A stretch of 64,000 nt of DNA from JALZKA01 sp963717635 (GTDB lineage Bacteria > Actinomycetota > Thermoleophilia > Solirubrobacterales > 70-9), in the NCBI GenBank assembly GCA_963717635.1, contig OY970347.1, forward strand, positions 806,001-870,000, given 5' to 3'. A program made the translations under genes and the position numbers. The notes below the pieces were generated by a model. The model saw only the letters and a list, made by a program, of their open reading frames with translations. It made no database searches and was not told the DNA's origin. This document shows, piece after piece, positions 43,016-51,388 of this stretch. Numbering within the stretch: position 1 is the first letter of the stretch; each line of letters starts with the position of its first letter.

Positions 43016-43032
43016 CTGACCGACGGGTCAGT
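43015..43032. promoter_or_regulatory. Inverted repeat ACTGACC-GACG-GGTCAGT upstream of ABC exporter
   Basis: A perfect 7 bp inverted repeat starting at the last base of the preceding stop codon and ending 15 bp before the ABC ATPase start. TGACCGACGGGTCA is a classic TetR-type operator form. It matches the etfB repeat at 11921 under the consensus yTGACyGACsrGTCAr. Confidence 0.6.
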
Positions 43033-43047
43033 ATCGTTCCGAGCGTC

Positions 43048-43920
43048 ATGAGCCCGCTTCTCGACGACCTGGCCGGCGCGCTTCGCGACGGTCTGGGCCG
43101 CGCCGGGGAGGCGCTCGTGTCGCTGTCGCGCAACGGCGATCGGGCCGACGCCGAGGCGACCGAGCCCGACGTCCACAGGCCGCCCCCGGCGCCGCCGGTT
43201 TTGGTCGCGCGCGACCTGACCAAGGTCTACGGAGAGGGCGGGGCGGCTGTCCGAGCCCTCGATGGCGCCTCGATCGAGGTCCGGCGTGGGGAGATCGTCG
43301 CGATCATGGGCCCATCGGGCTCGGGCAAGTCGACGATGCTGCACCTGCTCGGTGCGCTCGAAACGCCGACCTCGGGCGAGATCAGCCTCGGGGGCGAGCG
43401 CTACGACGGCCTTGACGATTCCGGCCTCACCCGGGTACGGCGCGACCGCATCGGCTTCGTGTTCCAGTTCTTCAACCTGCTGCCGTCGCTGAGCGCGGAG
43501 GAGAACGTCCTGCTGCCGGCGCTGATCGCCGGCGATCGCGGCGAGGCGGCGCGCTCCCGCGTCCGCGAGCTGCTGGGGCGGGTCGGCCTCGCGAACCGCA
43601 TCGAGCACCTGCCGGCGGAGCTGTCGGGCGGCGAGCAGCAGCGGGTCTCGATCGCCCGGGCGCTCCTGCGCGAGCCCGAACTGGTGCTCGCGGACGAGCC
43701 AACGGGAAACCTCGATAGCCGCTCCGGCGCCGAGGTCCTGGAGCTCCTGCGCGAGGTCAGCGAGTCCGAGCAGCAGACGGTCGTGATGGTCACGCACGAC
43801 CCGGGGGCTGCCGCAATCGCCGACCGGGTGGTCTTCCTCCGGGACGGTCGCGTCGCTGGCGAGGAGCCCGGCGGCTCGCGCGAGCGGATCTCCGAGGCCT
43901 TCACCGCCCTCCAGGCCTAG
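43048..43920 (+). CDS. ABC transporter ATP-binding protein (MacB/LolD type)
   Basis: 290 residues. Walker A GPSGSGKST, Q-loop FVFQFFNLLP, signature LSGGEQQRVSIARAL, Walker B LVLADEPTGNLDS and H-loop VTHDP are all intact. About 50 N-terminal residues before VLVARDLTKVYGEG are extra for this subfamily (usual length about 230). It pairs with the FtsX-like permease 4 bp downstream. These exporters handle lipoproteins, lipids, peptides or antibiotics. Confidence 0.94.
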   Translation: MSPLLDDLAGALRDGLGRAGEALVSLSRNGDRADAEATEPDVHRPPPAPPVLVARDLTKVYGEGGAAVRALDGASIEVRRGEIVAIMGPSGSGKSTMLHLLGALETPTSGEISLGGERYDGLDDSGLTRVRRDRIGFVFQFFNLLPSLSAEENVLLPALIAGDRGEAARSRVRELLGRVGLANRIEHLPAELSGGEQQRVSIARALLREPELVLADEPTGNLDSRSGAEVLELLREVSESEQQTVVMVTHDPGAAAIADRVVFLRDGRVAGEEPGGSRERISEAFTALQA

Positions 43921-43924
43921 CGGC

Positions 43925-46492
43925 ATGCGCTCGTTCTCGTCCTTGGCGGTGCGCCAGGTCCGGGCCCGGCGCGCGCGCGCGCTGCTGACTGCGGCAGGGA
44001 TCGTCCTCGGCGTCGGGATGATCCTCGGCGTCCTGCTGCTGGCGGCGACGATCAACCGGACGTTCTCCGACCTCTATGCCTCGGTGTACGGCAAGGCGGA
44101 CCTGATCGTCTCCGGCACCGGTGAGGATGCGCTGCCGCCCGCCGCGCTCGGCAAGGTGCAGGACACGGAGGGCGTCGAGGAGGCGGTGGGCCGGATCATC
44201 GGCGTCTTCACGCTGGTCGAGAAGGACGGAACCGCGCCGAAGGACGCGACCAACGAGCTGAACGTCGCCGGACAGGATCCCGGCGCGGCCGACATCACGG
44301 ACTCCGAGACCGTGGCCGGGCGCGAGCCGGAGCGTGGCCGCGAGATCTCCCTCCAGCAGAGCTGGGCGGACGCCAACGACATCGCCACCGGCGACGGGAT
44401 CTCGCTGGCGACGCCCGACGGCGAGCGCCGCTTCAAGGTCGTCGGCCTGTTCCAGTTCTCGAGCGGGTTCGAGTTCGGGGGCGAGGGGTTCGGCGGCATG
44501 GCGCTCGAGCCCGCCCGGAAGGTCATGGACAAGCCACGGGCGTTCGACGAGATCGACGTGATCGCGGCGGGCGGAGATCGGACGATCACGCGAGTTGAGC
44601 GGCGACTAGAACGGCGGTTCAGCAAAGGCGTCAGCGTCAAGACGCCGGATACGAAGTCCGAGGACGTCGAATCACAGATCCAGGCGTTCAACGCGATCCT
44701 CTACTTCTTCGCGGCGATGGCCCTGTTCGTCGGGGGCTTCTTGATCTTCAACGCGTTCAACATGACGGTGCTCCAGCGCACCCGCGAGATCGGCATGCTG
44801 CGGACGCTCGGCACGTCGCGGCGCCGGATCACCGGCTCGGTGCTGCGCGAGGCCGCACTGCTCGGGCTGGTGGGCGCGGTTCTCGGGCTCGGGCTCGGGC
44901 TGGGCCTCGCCTACGCGCTTGCCGAGCTCGTCCGCGCGCTGGACTTCCCGGTTGGCAAGCTGGTGATCACCTGGTGGGCGCCGGTCGCGGCGCTGGCGAC
45001 CGGGCTCCTGACCGCCGTCCTCGGCGCGCTGCACCCGGCGCGGAGGGCGGGGCGGACATCGCCGATCCGCGCCGTGCTCGGCACGGACGGCCTGCGCTCG
45101 CGGGCTGCGCCGAGCCGCGCGATCCTGGGGCTGGCCCTGATCGCTCTCGGGCTTGGCGGCGCGTTCTGGCTGGGCGCGGCCGAGGAGACGACGCCGATCG
45201 TCGCCGCGGCGGGGATGACGGGAACGATCGCGATCTTCTTCGGGATCGCGATCGTGGCGCCGTTCGTGGTCCGGCCGCTCGTCCGCTTGCTCTCCTGGCC
45301 GGTCCGGGCGATCTTCCCGGTCGAGGGCCGGCTGGCGGCGGAGGCCGCCCGGTCGGATCCGAACCGGACGGCTTCGACCGCCACCGCGCTCCTGATCGGG
45401 CTCGCGCTGGTGGTCGCCGTCAACAGCCTGGGGTCCAGCTTCCTGAAGACGATCTCGGACGAGTTCGACCGGGCGTTCGCGCGCGACCTCACGGTCCAGC
45501 CCAGCGGCCTTGCGCCCGGCCAGGGGCCGCAGCAGACGATCGCCGGCGGTCTGCGCGACCGCCTGGCGAAGATCCCCGAGGCGCAAGTCGTGGCCCGCGA
45601 GCGCTTCCTGTTCACGCCCGAGCTGCCCGGCCCGAAGGGGAAGACGGAGAGCGACGGGCTGCTGATCGCCTTCGACCCGGTTGATTACGAGCAGGTGGAC
45701 ACCACCGACGTACAGGGCGCGCCGCGCGACGAGGTGTTCCGCCGCATGGCGCGCGGCGAGGTCACGGTCGGCGAGGGCTTCGCCGACGAGGAGGAAATCC
45801 AAGTCGGCGACAAGCTCCGTCTGGAGGGCCCGTCGGGCGAGCAGCGCGCGCGGGTGGTGGGGATCGTCGAGACGGCCCTATTCGGCGGTCAGACAGTCGG
45901 GATGTCGCTGAAGACGATTCGCGACGTCTGGGGCATCACCGCGGACACCGAGCTGGCGCTGAAGGCGACGAGCGAGTCCGCCCGGCCCGTGCTCGAGCGC
46001 AAGGTCCGGCGAATCGTCCGCGACGACTACCCCAACCTGGCGGTGCTGTCGAACGACGAGCTGAAGGCCGACGTCGAGAGCCAGGTCAACCAACAGTTCG
46101 GGATCTTCTACGCGATCGTCGGCGTCGCGATCTTCGCCAGCCTGTTCGGGATCGTCAACACGCTGACGATGTCCGTCCTCGAGCGCACCCGCGAGATCGG
46201 CGTCCTCCGCGCGCTCGGCGCAAGCCGCTGGCAGATTCGCCGCCAGGTCTCCTCGGAGAGCGTGGTGATCGGCCTGATCGGCGCGCTCCTGGGAATCTGC
46301 GTCGGCGCCGGGCTTGGCTACGCGCTGCTCCAGGGCCTCGCGGCCGGCATCCCCGGCGTCCAGTACCGGCCCCCGTTCGCGACGATGGCGCTGGTCGCCG
46401 TGTCGGGCGTCCTGCTCGGCCTGCTCGCGGCAATCCTCCCGGCCCGGCGGGCGGCCCGCCTCGACGTGATCGAAGCGATCAGCTACGAGTAG
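43925..46492 (+). CDS. ABC transporter permease with two FtsX-like domains
   Basis: 855 residues. An N-terminal helix (ALLTAAGIVLGVGMILGVLLLAA) is followed by a MacB-like periplasmic domain, FtsX domain 1 (ILYFFAAMALFVGGFLIFNAFNMTVLQ; TREIGMLRTLGTSRR), an intermediate helical pair, a second extracytoplasmic domain and FtsX domain 2 (IFYAIVGVAIFASLFGIVNTLTM; TREIGVLRALGASRWQIRR). The duplicated REIG-LRALG coupling helices contact the ATPase. Substrate is unknown; an upstream TetR-type operator suggests inducible export. Confidence 0.92.
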   Translation: MRSFSSLAVRQVRARRARALLTAAGIVLGVGMILGVLLLAATINRTFSDLYASVYGKADLIVSGTGEDALPPAALGKVQDTEGVEEAVGRIIGVFTLVEKDGTAPKDATNELNVAGQDPGAADITDSETVAGREPERGREISLQQSWADANDIATGDGISLATPDGERRFKVVGLFQFSSGFEFGGEGFGGMALEPARKVMDKPRAFDEIDVIAAGGDRTITRVERRLERRFSKGVSVKTPDTKSEDVESQIQAFNAILYFFAAMALFVGGFLIFNAFNMTVLQRTREIGMLRTLGTSRRRITGSVLREAALLGLVGAVLGLGLGLGLAYALAELVRALDFPVGKLVITWWAPVAALATGLLTAVLGALHPARRAGRTSPIRAVLGTDGLRSRAAPSRAILGLALIALGLGGAFWLGAAEETTPIVAAAGMTGTIAIFFGIAIVAPFVVRPLVRLLSWPVRAIFPVEGRLAAEAARSDPNRTASTATALLIGLALVVAVNSLGSSFLKTISDEFDRAFARDLTVQPSGLAPGQGPQQTIAGGLRDRLAKIPEAQVVARERFLFTPELPGPKGKTESDGLLIAFDPVDYEQVDTTDVQGAPRDEVFRRMARGEVTVGEGFADEEEIQVGDKLRLEGPSGEQRARVVGIVETALFGGQTVGMSLKTIRDVWGITADTELALKATSESARPVLERKVRRIVRDDYPNLAVLSNDELKADVESQVNQQFGIFYAIVGVAIFASLFGIVNTLTMSVLERTREIGVLRALGASRWQIRRQVSSESVVIGLIGALLGICVGAGLGYALLQGLAAGIPGVQYRPPFATMALVAVSGVLLGLLAAILPARRAARLDVIEAISYE

Positions 46493-46497
46493 GAGGG

Positions 46498-46544
46498 AGT
46501 CGGGCGGGTCCGCGTCGTCCGGGGGTTGGTGCGGGCCGACTTTT
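46498..46544 (+). terminator. Possible terminator after the ABC exporter operon
   Basis: AGTCGG (46498-46503) pairs with CCGACT (46536-46541), with inner CCGC/GCGG pairing possible, followed by TTTT and, after CGCA, another TTTT. The large loop makes this a moderate candidate. Confidence 0.4.
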
Positions 46545-46683
46545 CGCATTTTGCCCTCTATACGCCGGTCAAGCGCACAAAGCCATTACCTGTGCATCGG
46601 GGGACGTCCGAAGCGCGACGAGAGTATCCGCGCGGCGATCAAGCCGACAAGGCATGTGAGGAGCTTCGCAAGCGGCCAAGCGG

Positions 46684-47094
46684 TCAGTCGTCCGGGCCTG
46701 GCCGGCGCCGGTCTGCCTTGCGCTGGGACTGGCGGCGCTTGGCCTGCAGCCGCCGCTCGCGCGCTCCGGCGCCGGGCTTGGTCGCGCGCCGCGGCCGCTG
46801 GCGAGCCAGGCCACGGGTGATGCGCTCGGCCAGGCGCTCCAGCGCGAGCTGGCGGTTGCGCGCCTGCGAGCGCGCGTCCTGGGCGACGGCGGTCACGCGG
46901 CGGCCGTAGCGGTGGCTCAGCCGGTGCTTCTGCTCGTCGCTGAGCGTCGCCGACGCACCGATCTCGAACACGGCTTCGATCCGCGAGGCGGTGACGTTCG
47001 CGTGCTGCCCGCCCGGCCCGGACGAGCGACTCGCGCGCAGCTCGATCTCGCTCAGCGGGATCTCGACGGGCCCGGTCCGCAGCACGTCGGCCAC
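46684..47094 (-). CDS. arfB: Peptidyl-tRNA hydrolase ArfB-like (GGQ ribosome rescue factor)
   Basis: 136 residues. The GGQ domain is EIELRASRSSGPGGQHANVTASRIE, with GGQ at about 28-30, and lacks the codon-recognition domains of RF1/RF2. The C-terminus is very basic (RRLQAKRRQSQRKADRRRPG), as expected for the tail that enters the empty mRNA channel. It releases peptides from stalled ribosomes. It lies 13 bp downstream of ahcY on the same strand. Confidence 0.92.
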   Translation of the reverse strand: MADVLRTGPVEIPLSEIELRASRSSGPGGQHANVTASRIEAVFEIGASATLSDEQKHRLSHRYGRRVTAVAQDARSQARNRQLALERLAERITRGLARQRPRRATKPGAGARERRLQAKRRQSQRKADRRRPGPDD

Positions 47095-47107
47095 GGGCCC
47101 CGCCGCT

Positions 47108-48529
47108 CTAGTAGCGGTAGTGGTCCGGCTTGTACGGGCCGGCCACCGGAACGCCGATGTAGGCGGCCTGCTCGTCGCTCAGCTCGGTGAGGCTGACCCC
47201 GAGGGCGTCGAGGTGCAGGCGGGCGACCTTCTCGTCGAGATGTTTCGGCAGCACGTACACCTTCTTCTCGTACTCGTCGTTCTTCGTGAACAGCTCGATC
47301 TGGGCGATCGTCTGGTTCGTGAACGAGTTCGACATCACGAACGAGGGGTGCCCGGTCGCGTTGCCGAGATTCAGCAGCCGGCCCTCGGAGAGCACGATGA
47401 TCGAGTGGCCGTCGGAGAACGTCCACTCGTCCACCTGCGGCTTCACGGTGACCCGCTCGACGCCAGAGAGGCGCTCGAGGCCGGCCATGTCGATCTCGTT
47501 GTCAAAGTGGCCGATGTTGCCGACGATGGCCTGGTGCTTCATCCGGCCCATCTGCTCGGCTGTGATGACGTCCTTGTTGCCCGTTGCGGTGATGAAGATG
47601 TCAGCGGTGGCAAGGACCTCGTCGAGGGTGCGGACCTCGAAGCCCTCCATCGCGGCCTGGAGCGCGCAGATCGGGTCGATCTCGGTGATGATCACCCGGG
47701 CGCCCTGACCGCGCAACGACTCCGCGCAGCCCTTGCCGACGTCGCCGAAGCCACAGATCACGGCGACCTTGCCGCCGATCATCACGTCGGTCCCGCGGTT
47801 GATGCCGTCGATCAGCGAGTGCCGGCAGCCGTAGAGGTTGTCGAACTTCGACTTCGTCACCGAGTCGTTGACGTTGATCGCCGGGAACAGCAGGTCACCG
47901 GTCTCGGCAAACTGGTAGAGGCGGTGGACCCCGGTCGTGGTCTCCTCGGTGACGCCCATGATGCCCTCGGCGACCCGGGTCCAGCGCTGCGGGTCGGCTT
48001 CGAGCGAGCGGGTGAGGGTCTCGAGGATGATCCGGAACTCCTCGGAGTCGGCCGACGCGGGATCGGGCACCGCGCCCGCCTGCTCGAACTCGACGCCCTT
48101 GTGGACGAGCAGCGTCGCGTCCCCGCCGTCGTCAAGGATCATGTTCGGGCCGTTGCCGTCAGGCCAGTTCAGGGCCTGCTCGGTGCACCACCAGTACTCC
48201 TCGAGCGTCTCGCCCTTCCAGGCATAGACGGGGATTCCGGCGGCGGCGATCGCCGCCGCGGCGTGGTCCTGGGTCGAAAAGATGTTGCACGAGGCCCAGC
48301 GGACCTCGGCGCCCAGCGCGACGAGGGTCTCGATCAGGACGGCGGTTTGGACGGTCATGTGGAGCGAGCCGGTGACGCGCGCGCCCTTCAGCGGCTGCGA
48401 GTCCGCGAACTCCTCGCGCGTCCTGATCAGGCCGGGCATCTCGTGCTCGGCGAGGGTGATCTCCTTGCGGCCGAATTCGGCGAGCCCGATGTCGGCGATC
48501 TTGTAGTCCTGAGCGGTGGCGGTGGTCAT
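47108..48529 (-). CDS. ahcY: Adenosylhomocysteinase
   Basis: 473 residues. It cleaves S-adenosylhomocysteine to adenosine and homocysteine with bound NAD. NAD-binding GFGDVGKGCAESLRGQGARV, the NDSVTKSKFDNLYGC substrate segment, KGETLEEYWWCTEQAL and the C-terminal LDEKVARLHLDALGVSLTELSDEQAAYIG with PDHYRY are all family features. It is divergent from the pyrophosphorylase gene, 81 bp away. The leader holds alternative hairpins but I recognise no SAH riboswitch. Confidence 0.97.
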   Translation of the reverse strand: MTTATAQDYKIADIGLAEFGRKEITLAEHEMPGLIRTREEFADSQPLKGARVTGSLHMTVQTAVLIETLVALGAEVRWASCNIFSTQDHAAAAIAAAGIPVYAWKGETLEEYWWCTEQALNWPDGNGPNMILDDGGDATLLVHKGVEFEQAGAVPDPASADSEEFRIILETLTRSLEADPQRWTRVAEGIMGVTEETTTGVHRLYQFAETGDLLFPAINVNDSVTKSKFDNLYGCRHSLIDGINRGTDVMIGGKVAVICGFGDVGKGCAESLRGQGARVIITEIDPICALQAAMEGFEVRTLDEVLATADIFITATGNKDVITAEQMGRMKHQAIVGNIGHFDNEIDMAGLERLSGVERVTVKPQVDEWTFSDGHSIIVLSEGRLLNLGNATGHPSFVMSNSFTNQTIAQIELFTKNDEYEKKVYVLPKHLDEKVARLHLDALGVSLTELSDEQAAYIGVPVAGPYKPDHYRY

Positions 48530-48560
48530 TCTTCTCCTGCCGGATTTCGGTTTGAACGCC

Positions 48561-48585
48561 GGGCCAGTTTACGGAGTGGCCCGTA
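48561..48585. promoter_or_regulatory. Alternative hairpins in the ahcY / pyrophosphorylase intergenic region
   Basis: GGGCCA-N10-TGGCCC (48561-48582) overlaps TACGG-N6-CCGTA (48570-48585), so the two stems exclude each other. The region is the ahcY leader or a shared operator. It fits no riboswitch class that I know. Confidence 0.3.
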
Positions 48586-48610
48586 GGTACGACCCAATAC
48601 ATTCCCGCGC

Positions 48611-49636
48611 GTGAAGGCGATGGTCATGGCGGCGGGGCTCGGGACGCGCCTGCGTCCGATCACCTACGAGGTGCCGAAACCGATGGTGCCCGTCGGCAAC
48701 CGGCCGATATTCGAGCTGATCCTGCGCCTGCTCGCGAGCCAGGGCTTCACCGAGGTGATCGCGAACCTGCACTGGTTCCCGGAAACGATCAGCGATCGGA
48801 TCGGCGACGGCTCCGCGCTCGGGGTCGACCTGGCCTACTCCCATGAGGAGGAGCTTCTGGGCACGGCCGGAGGCGTCCAGAACGTTCGCGACTACTTCGG
48901 CGACGAGCCGTTCGTGGTGATGGCCGGCGACGCGCTCACCGACGTCGACCTGAGGGCGCTGGCCGAGGCGCACGCCTCGCACGACGGCCTCGCCACCCTG
49001 GTGGTCAAGCGCGTGACCGACACCCGCGAGTACGGGGTGATCGTCACCGGCTCCGACGGGCGGATCCAGGGATTTCAGGAGAAGCCGGAGCCCGCCGAGG
49101 CGCTCTCGGATCTCGCGAACTGCATGATCTATGCGCTCAGCCCGGAGATCTTCGACTACTTCCCGGACAAGCAGGTCGTCGACTTCGCGCTGGACGTCTT
49201 TCCGGCGCTGCTCGAGCACGACGTGCCCTTCCACGTGCACGAGACCGAGGGCTATTGGAACGACGTCGGCTCGCCACCGGAGTACCTGCAGGGCAACCTC
49301 GACGTCGCCCTCGGCCTGGTCGGCGTCGAGCCGGGGGGCGAGCTGGTCGAGGCGGCGGCCGACCCCGACGCGCCCGGCGAGCACCCGCTGGGCGCCGAGC
49401 GCGGCGGGCTCCCATCCGGCTGCGAGGTGGACGGCCGCGTCCTGGTCGGTGCCGGCGTCAGTGTCGGCGACGACGTGAGGATTGACGGGCCGGCGGTGAT
49501 CGGCGACGGCGCCGTGATCGGCGCCGGCGCCCGGATCAAGCATTCCCTGCTGCTGCCCGGTGCCCAGGTGCCCGCAGGGTGCTATCTGGTCGGCGCGATC
49601 GCCGGCCACTCGGGGTCCTTGATCGGCACTGAATAG
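48611..49636 (+). CDS. Sugar-nucleotide pyrophosphorylase with beta-helix tail (second copy)
   Basis: 341 residues from GTG 48611. Signature MAAGLGTRLRPITYEVPKPMVPVGNRP at residues 6-32, MAGDALTDVDL (metal-binding aspartate), FQEKPEPAEA and YWNDVGSPPEYLQG. A short beta-helix follows (VLVGAGVSVGDDVRIDGPAVIGDGAVIGAGARI). It is related to but clearly distinct from the gene at 40905. The sugar cannot be assigned; mannose-1-phosphate or glucose-1-phosphate are likely. Confidence 0.88.
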   Translation: MKAMVMAAGLGTRLRPITYEVPKPMVPVGNRPIFELILRLLASQGFTEVIANLHWFPETISDRIGDGSALGVDLAYSHEEELLGTAGGVQNVRDYFGDEPFVVMAGDALTDVDLRALAEAHASHDGLATLVVKRVTDTREYGVIVTGSDGRIQGFQEKPEPAEALSDLANCMIYALSPEIFDYFPDKQVVDFALDVFPALLEHDVPFHVHETEGYWNDVGSPPEYLQGNLDVALGLVGVEPGGELVEAAADPDAPGEHPLGAERGGLPSGCEVDGRVLVGAGVSVGDDVRIDGPAVIGDGAVIGAGARIKHSLLLPGAQVPAGCYLVGAIAGHSGSLIGTE

Positions 49637-49641
49637 CATCG

Positions 49642-49965
49642 GTGGATGTGCCCAGGATCGAGTTCCTCTGGTGGGCCGACTGCCCCTCCTGGGAGCGGGC
49701 GCTTCAGCTGCTTGGCAACCGGTTGGCGGTCGCCGGGCTGGACCCGAAGGAGATCGTGATCATCGAGGTCACCAGTGACGAGCATGCGCGGAGCCTGGGG
49801 TTTCCGGGCTCGCCGACGATCCGCGTCGACGGCGCCGACATTCAGGACCCGGGTGGTAATCCGGCCGGATTGAGCTGCCGGGTCTACCGCTCGCGCGACG
49901 GCCGGGTCTCGCCACTTCCCGACACGGCCGACATCGATGCGGCTCTGGCGGGGACGCAATCGTGA
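49642..49965 (+). CDS. Thioredoxin-like small protein
   Basis: 107 residues from GTG 49642 (a second GTG two codons later is equally possible). FLWWADCPSWERALQLL resembles a thioredoxin/glutaredoxin strand-CxxS-helix, and GFPGSPTIRVDGADI with GLSCRVYRSRDG matches a family of small thioredoxin-like proteins near redox or mercury-resistance genes. Only single cysteines remain (CPSW and LSCR), so it may not be a dithiol reductase. Its stop overlaps the next redoxin gene start (GTGA). Confidence 0.72.
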   Translation: MDVPRIEFLWWADCPSWERALQLLGNRLAVAGLDPKEIVIIEVTSDEHARSLGFPGSPTIRVDGADIQDPGGNPAGLSCRVYRSRDGRVSPLPDTADIDAALAGTQS

Positions 49966-50492
49966 GCATCGGCATCGGCGACCCCGCACCCGGTCTCGAG
50001 TTGGTGGACACGGGCGGCGAGCCCCACACGCTGCCGCTTCCCGGCGAGGCGCCGGCGACGGTCGTCGCCTGGACCTGCAACCACTGCCCCTACGCGCTCG
50101 CCTGGCACGGGCGGATTCAGGCGGCCGCCCGGGACTACGCCGACCGCGGCGTCCGCTTCCTCCAGGTCAACTCGAACGATGCCGGGCGTTACCCGGCCGA
50201 CTCGCTCGATGCGATGCGGGCGCGGGTTGAGGCCGGAGATTTCGCCGGCCCGTATCTGCACGACCCGACTCAGGAGGTCGCCCGGGCCTACGGCGCGCTG
50301 AAGACGCCCGACCTGTTCGTGCTCGACTCCGAGCTGAGGCTGGCGTACCGTGGCGCGCCCGACTCCGACTACCAGGACGAATCGCTGAACGCCGGCTGGC
50401 TTCGCAACGGGCTGGACGCGCTGCTCGCCGGCGGACGGCTCGACCCCGCCGAGACAGAGCCGGTCGGTTGCGGCGTGAAATGGCGAAGCTGA
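49962..50492 (+). CDS. Thioredoxin-family redoxin (AhpC/TSA-like)
   Basis: 176 residues from GTG 49962. A thioredoxin fold with active-site WTCNHCPYALAWHGRI (CxxC), then VNSNDAGRYPADSLDAM, the cis-proline region ALKTPDLFVLDSE and C-terminal PVGCGVKWR, all characteristic of the CNHCPY redoxin family. It is coupled to the upstream small thioredoxin-like gene. No signal peptide, so probably cytoplasmic. Confidence 0.88.
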   Translation: MSIGIGDPAPGLELVDTGGEPHTLPLPGEAPATVVAWTCNHCPYALAWHGRIQAAARDYADRGVRFLQVNSNDAGRYPADSLDAMRARVEAGDFAGPYLHDPTQEVARAYGALKTPDLFVLDSELRLAYRGAPDSDYQDESLNAGWLRNGLDALLAGGRLDPAETEPVGCGVKWRS

Positions 50493-50496
50493 TCTC

Positions 50497-51381
50497 GTGA
50501 CCGTGCGTCGCCGCCTGGTCCGCGTCCCGGCGTCCTCCGCGAACCTGGGGCCGGGCTTTGACGTGCTCGCCGCCGCGCTTGCGCTGCACCTGGAGCTCGA
50601 CGTCTCCGAGGCGGGTGAGTTCTCCGTGGACACCGGCGGCGATGATCTGCCCCAGGACCGTTCGAACCTGTGCGTCCGCGCCTTCGAGGCGCTGCACAGC
50701 GCCGACGGACTCCAGTTCGAGATCCGCAGCCAGATCCCGCTCGCGCGCGGCCTGGGGTCGAGCGCCGCGGCGATTGTCGCCGGCCTGATGGCGGCGGACC
50801 ACCTGTTCGAGCTGGGGCTCGGGCGGGACGAGATCTATACCCACGCGGTCGAGCTTGAGGGCCACCCGGACAACGTGGGCGCGGCGCTCTACGGGGGCTT
50901 CGTCGCCTGCCCGCGGCCCGAGCCCGGCGGCCTGCCGGCGCCCGTGCGGATCGAACCGCCTGAGGGAGTCGAGGCGATCCTCGTGATCCCGGCTGAGGAG
51001 ATCCCCACCGCCGAGGCGCGGGCAGCGCTCCCGGAGGAGGTCACGCTGGCCGCCGCTGTTGACAACGTCGCCGCCGCGGCCCAGCTTGCGCTGGGGCTGG
51101 AGCGCTCCGACCTGGCCCTGATCCGGCGCGGCCTCGCCGACCATCTCCATCAGCCCCACCGCGAGCCGCTCTACCCCCGCTCGATGCAGCTCGTCGCCGA
51201 GGCGGCCGATTTGGGCGCGCTGGGGGCGTCGATCTCGGGCGCCGGGCCCACCGTCCTCGTATGGAGCTTCTGGCAGGACACGGGCAAGGTCTCCGCCGCC
51301 TTGAACGACCGCGTCGGCGACTGGGCCGAGGTGATCCGGGTCCCGTTCTCGCCGCTCGGCGCGGACGTGCCGGAGCTCTAG
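50497..51381 (+). CDS. thrB: Homoserine kinase
   Basis: 294 residues from GTG 50497. GHMP kinase fold: N-terminal VRVPASSANLGPGFDVLA, ATP-binding PLARGLGSSAAAIVAGLMAA, and C-terminal GALGASISGAGPTVLVW. It phosphorylates homoserine on the way to threonine. Neighbouring threonine genes (hom, thrC) are not visible, so it sits apart from the common hom-thrC-thrB operon. Confidence 0.93.
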   Translation: MTVRRRLVRVPASSANLGPGFDVLAAALALHLELDVSEAGEFSVDTGGDDLPQDRSNLCVRAFEALHSADGLQFEIRSQIPLARGLGSSAAAIVAGLMAADHLFELGLGRDEIYTHAVELEGHPDNVGAALYGGFVACPRPEPGGLPAPVRIEPPEGVEAILVIPAEEIPTAEARAALPEEVTLAAAVDNVAAAAQLALGLERSDLALIRRGLADHLHQPHREPLYPRSMQLVAEAADLGALGASISGAGPTVLVWSFWQDTGKVSAALNDRVGDWAEVIRVPFSPLGADVPEL

Positions 51382-51388
51382 GCGGTAT

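Noticed and set aside
46551..46820. 89-codon plus-strand frame in the exporter/arfB gap
   Set aside because: TTG start without ribosome-binding site and half of it is antisense to arfB; no recognisable motif.
48530..48610. SAH riboswitch upstream of ahcY
   Set aside because: The leader is only about 80 nt and I cannot fit the conserved SAH-class core; a covariance-model search would settle it.
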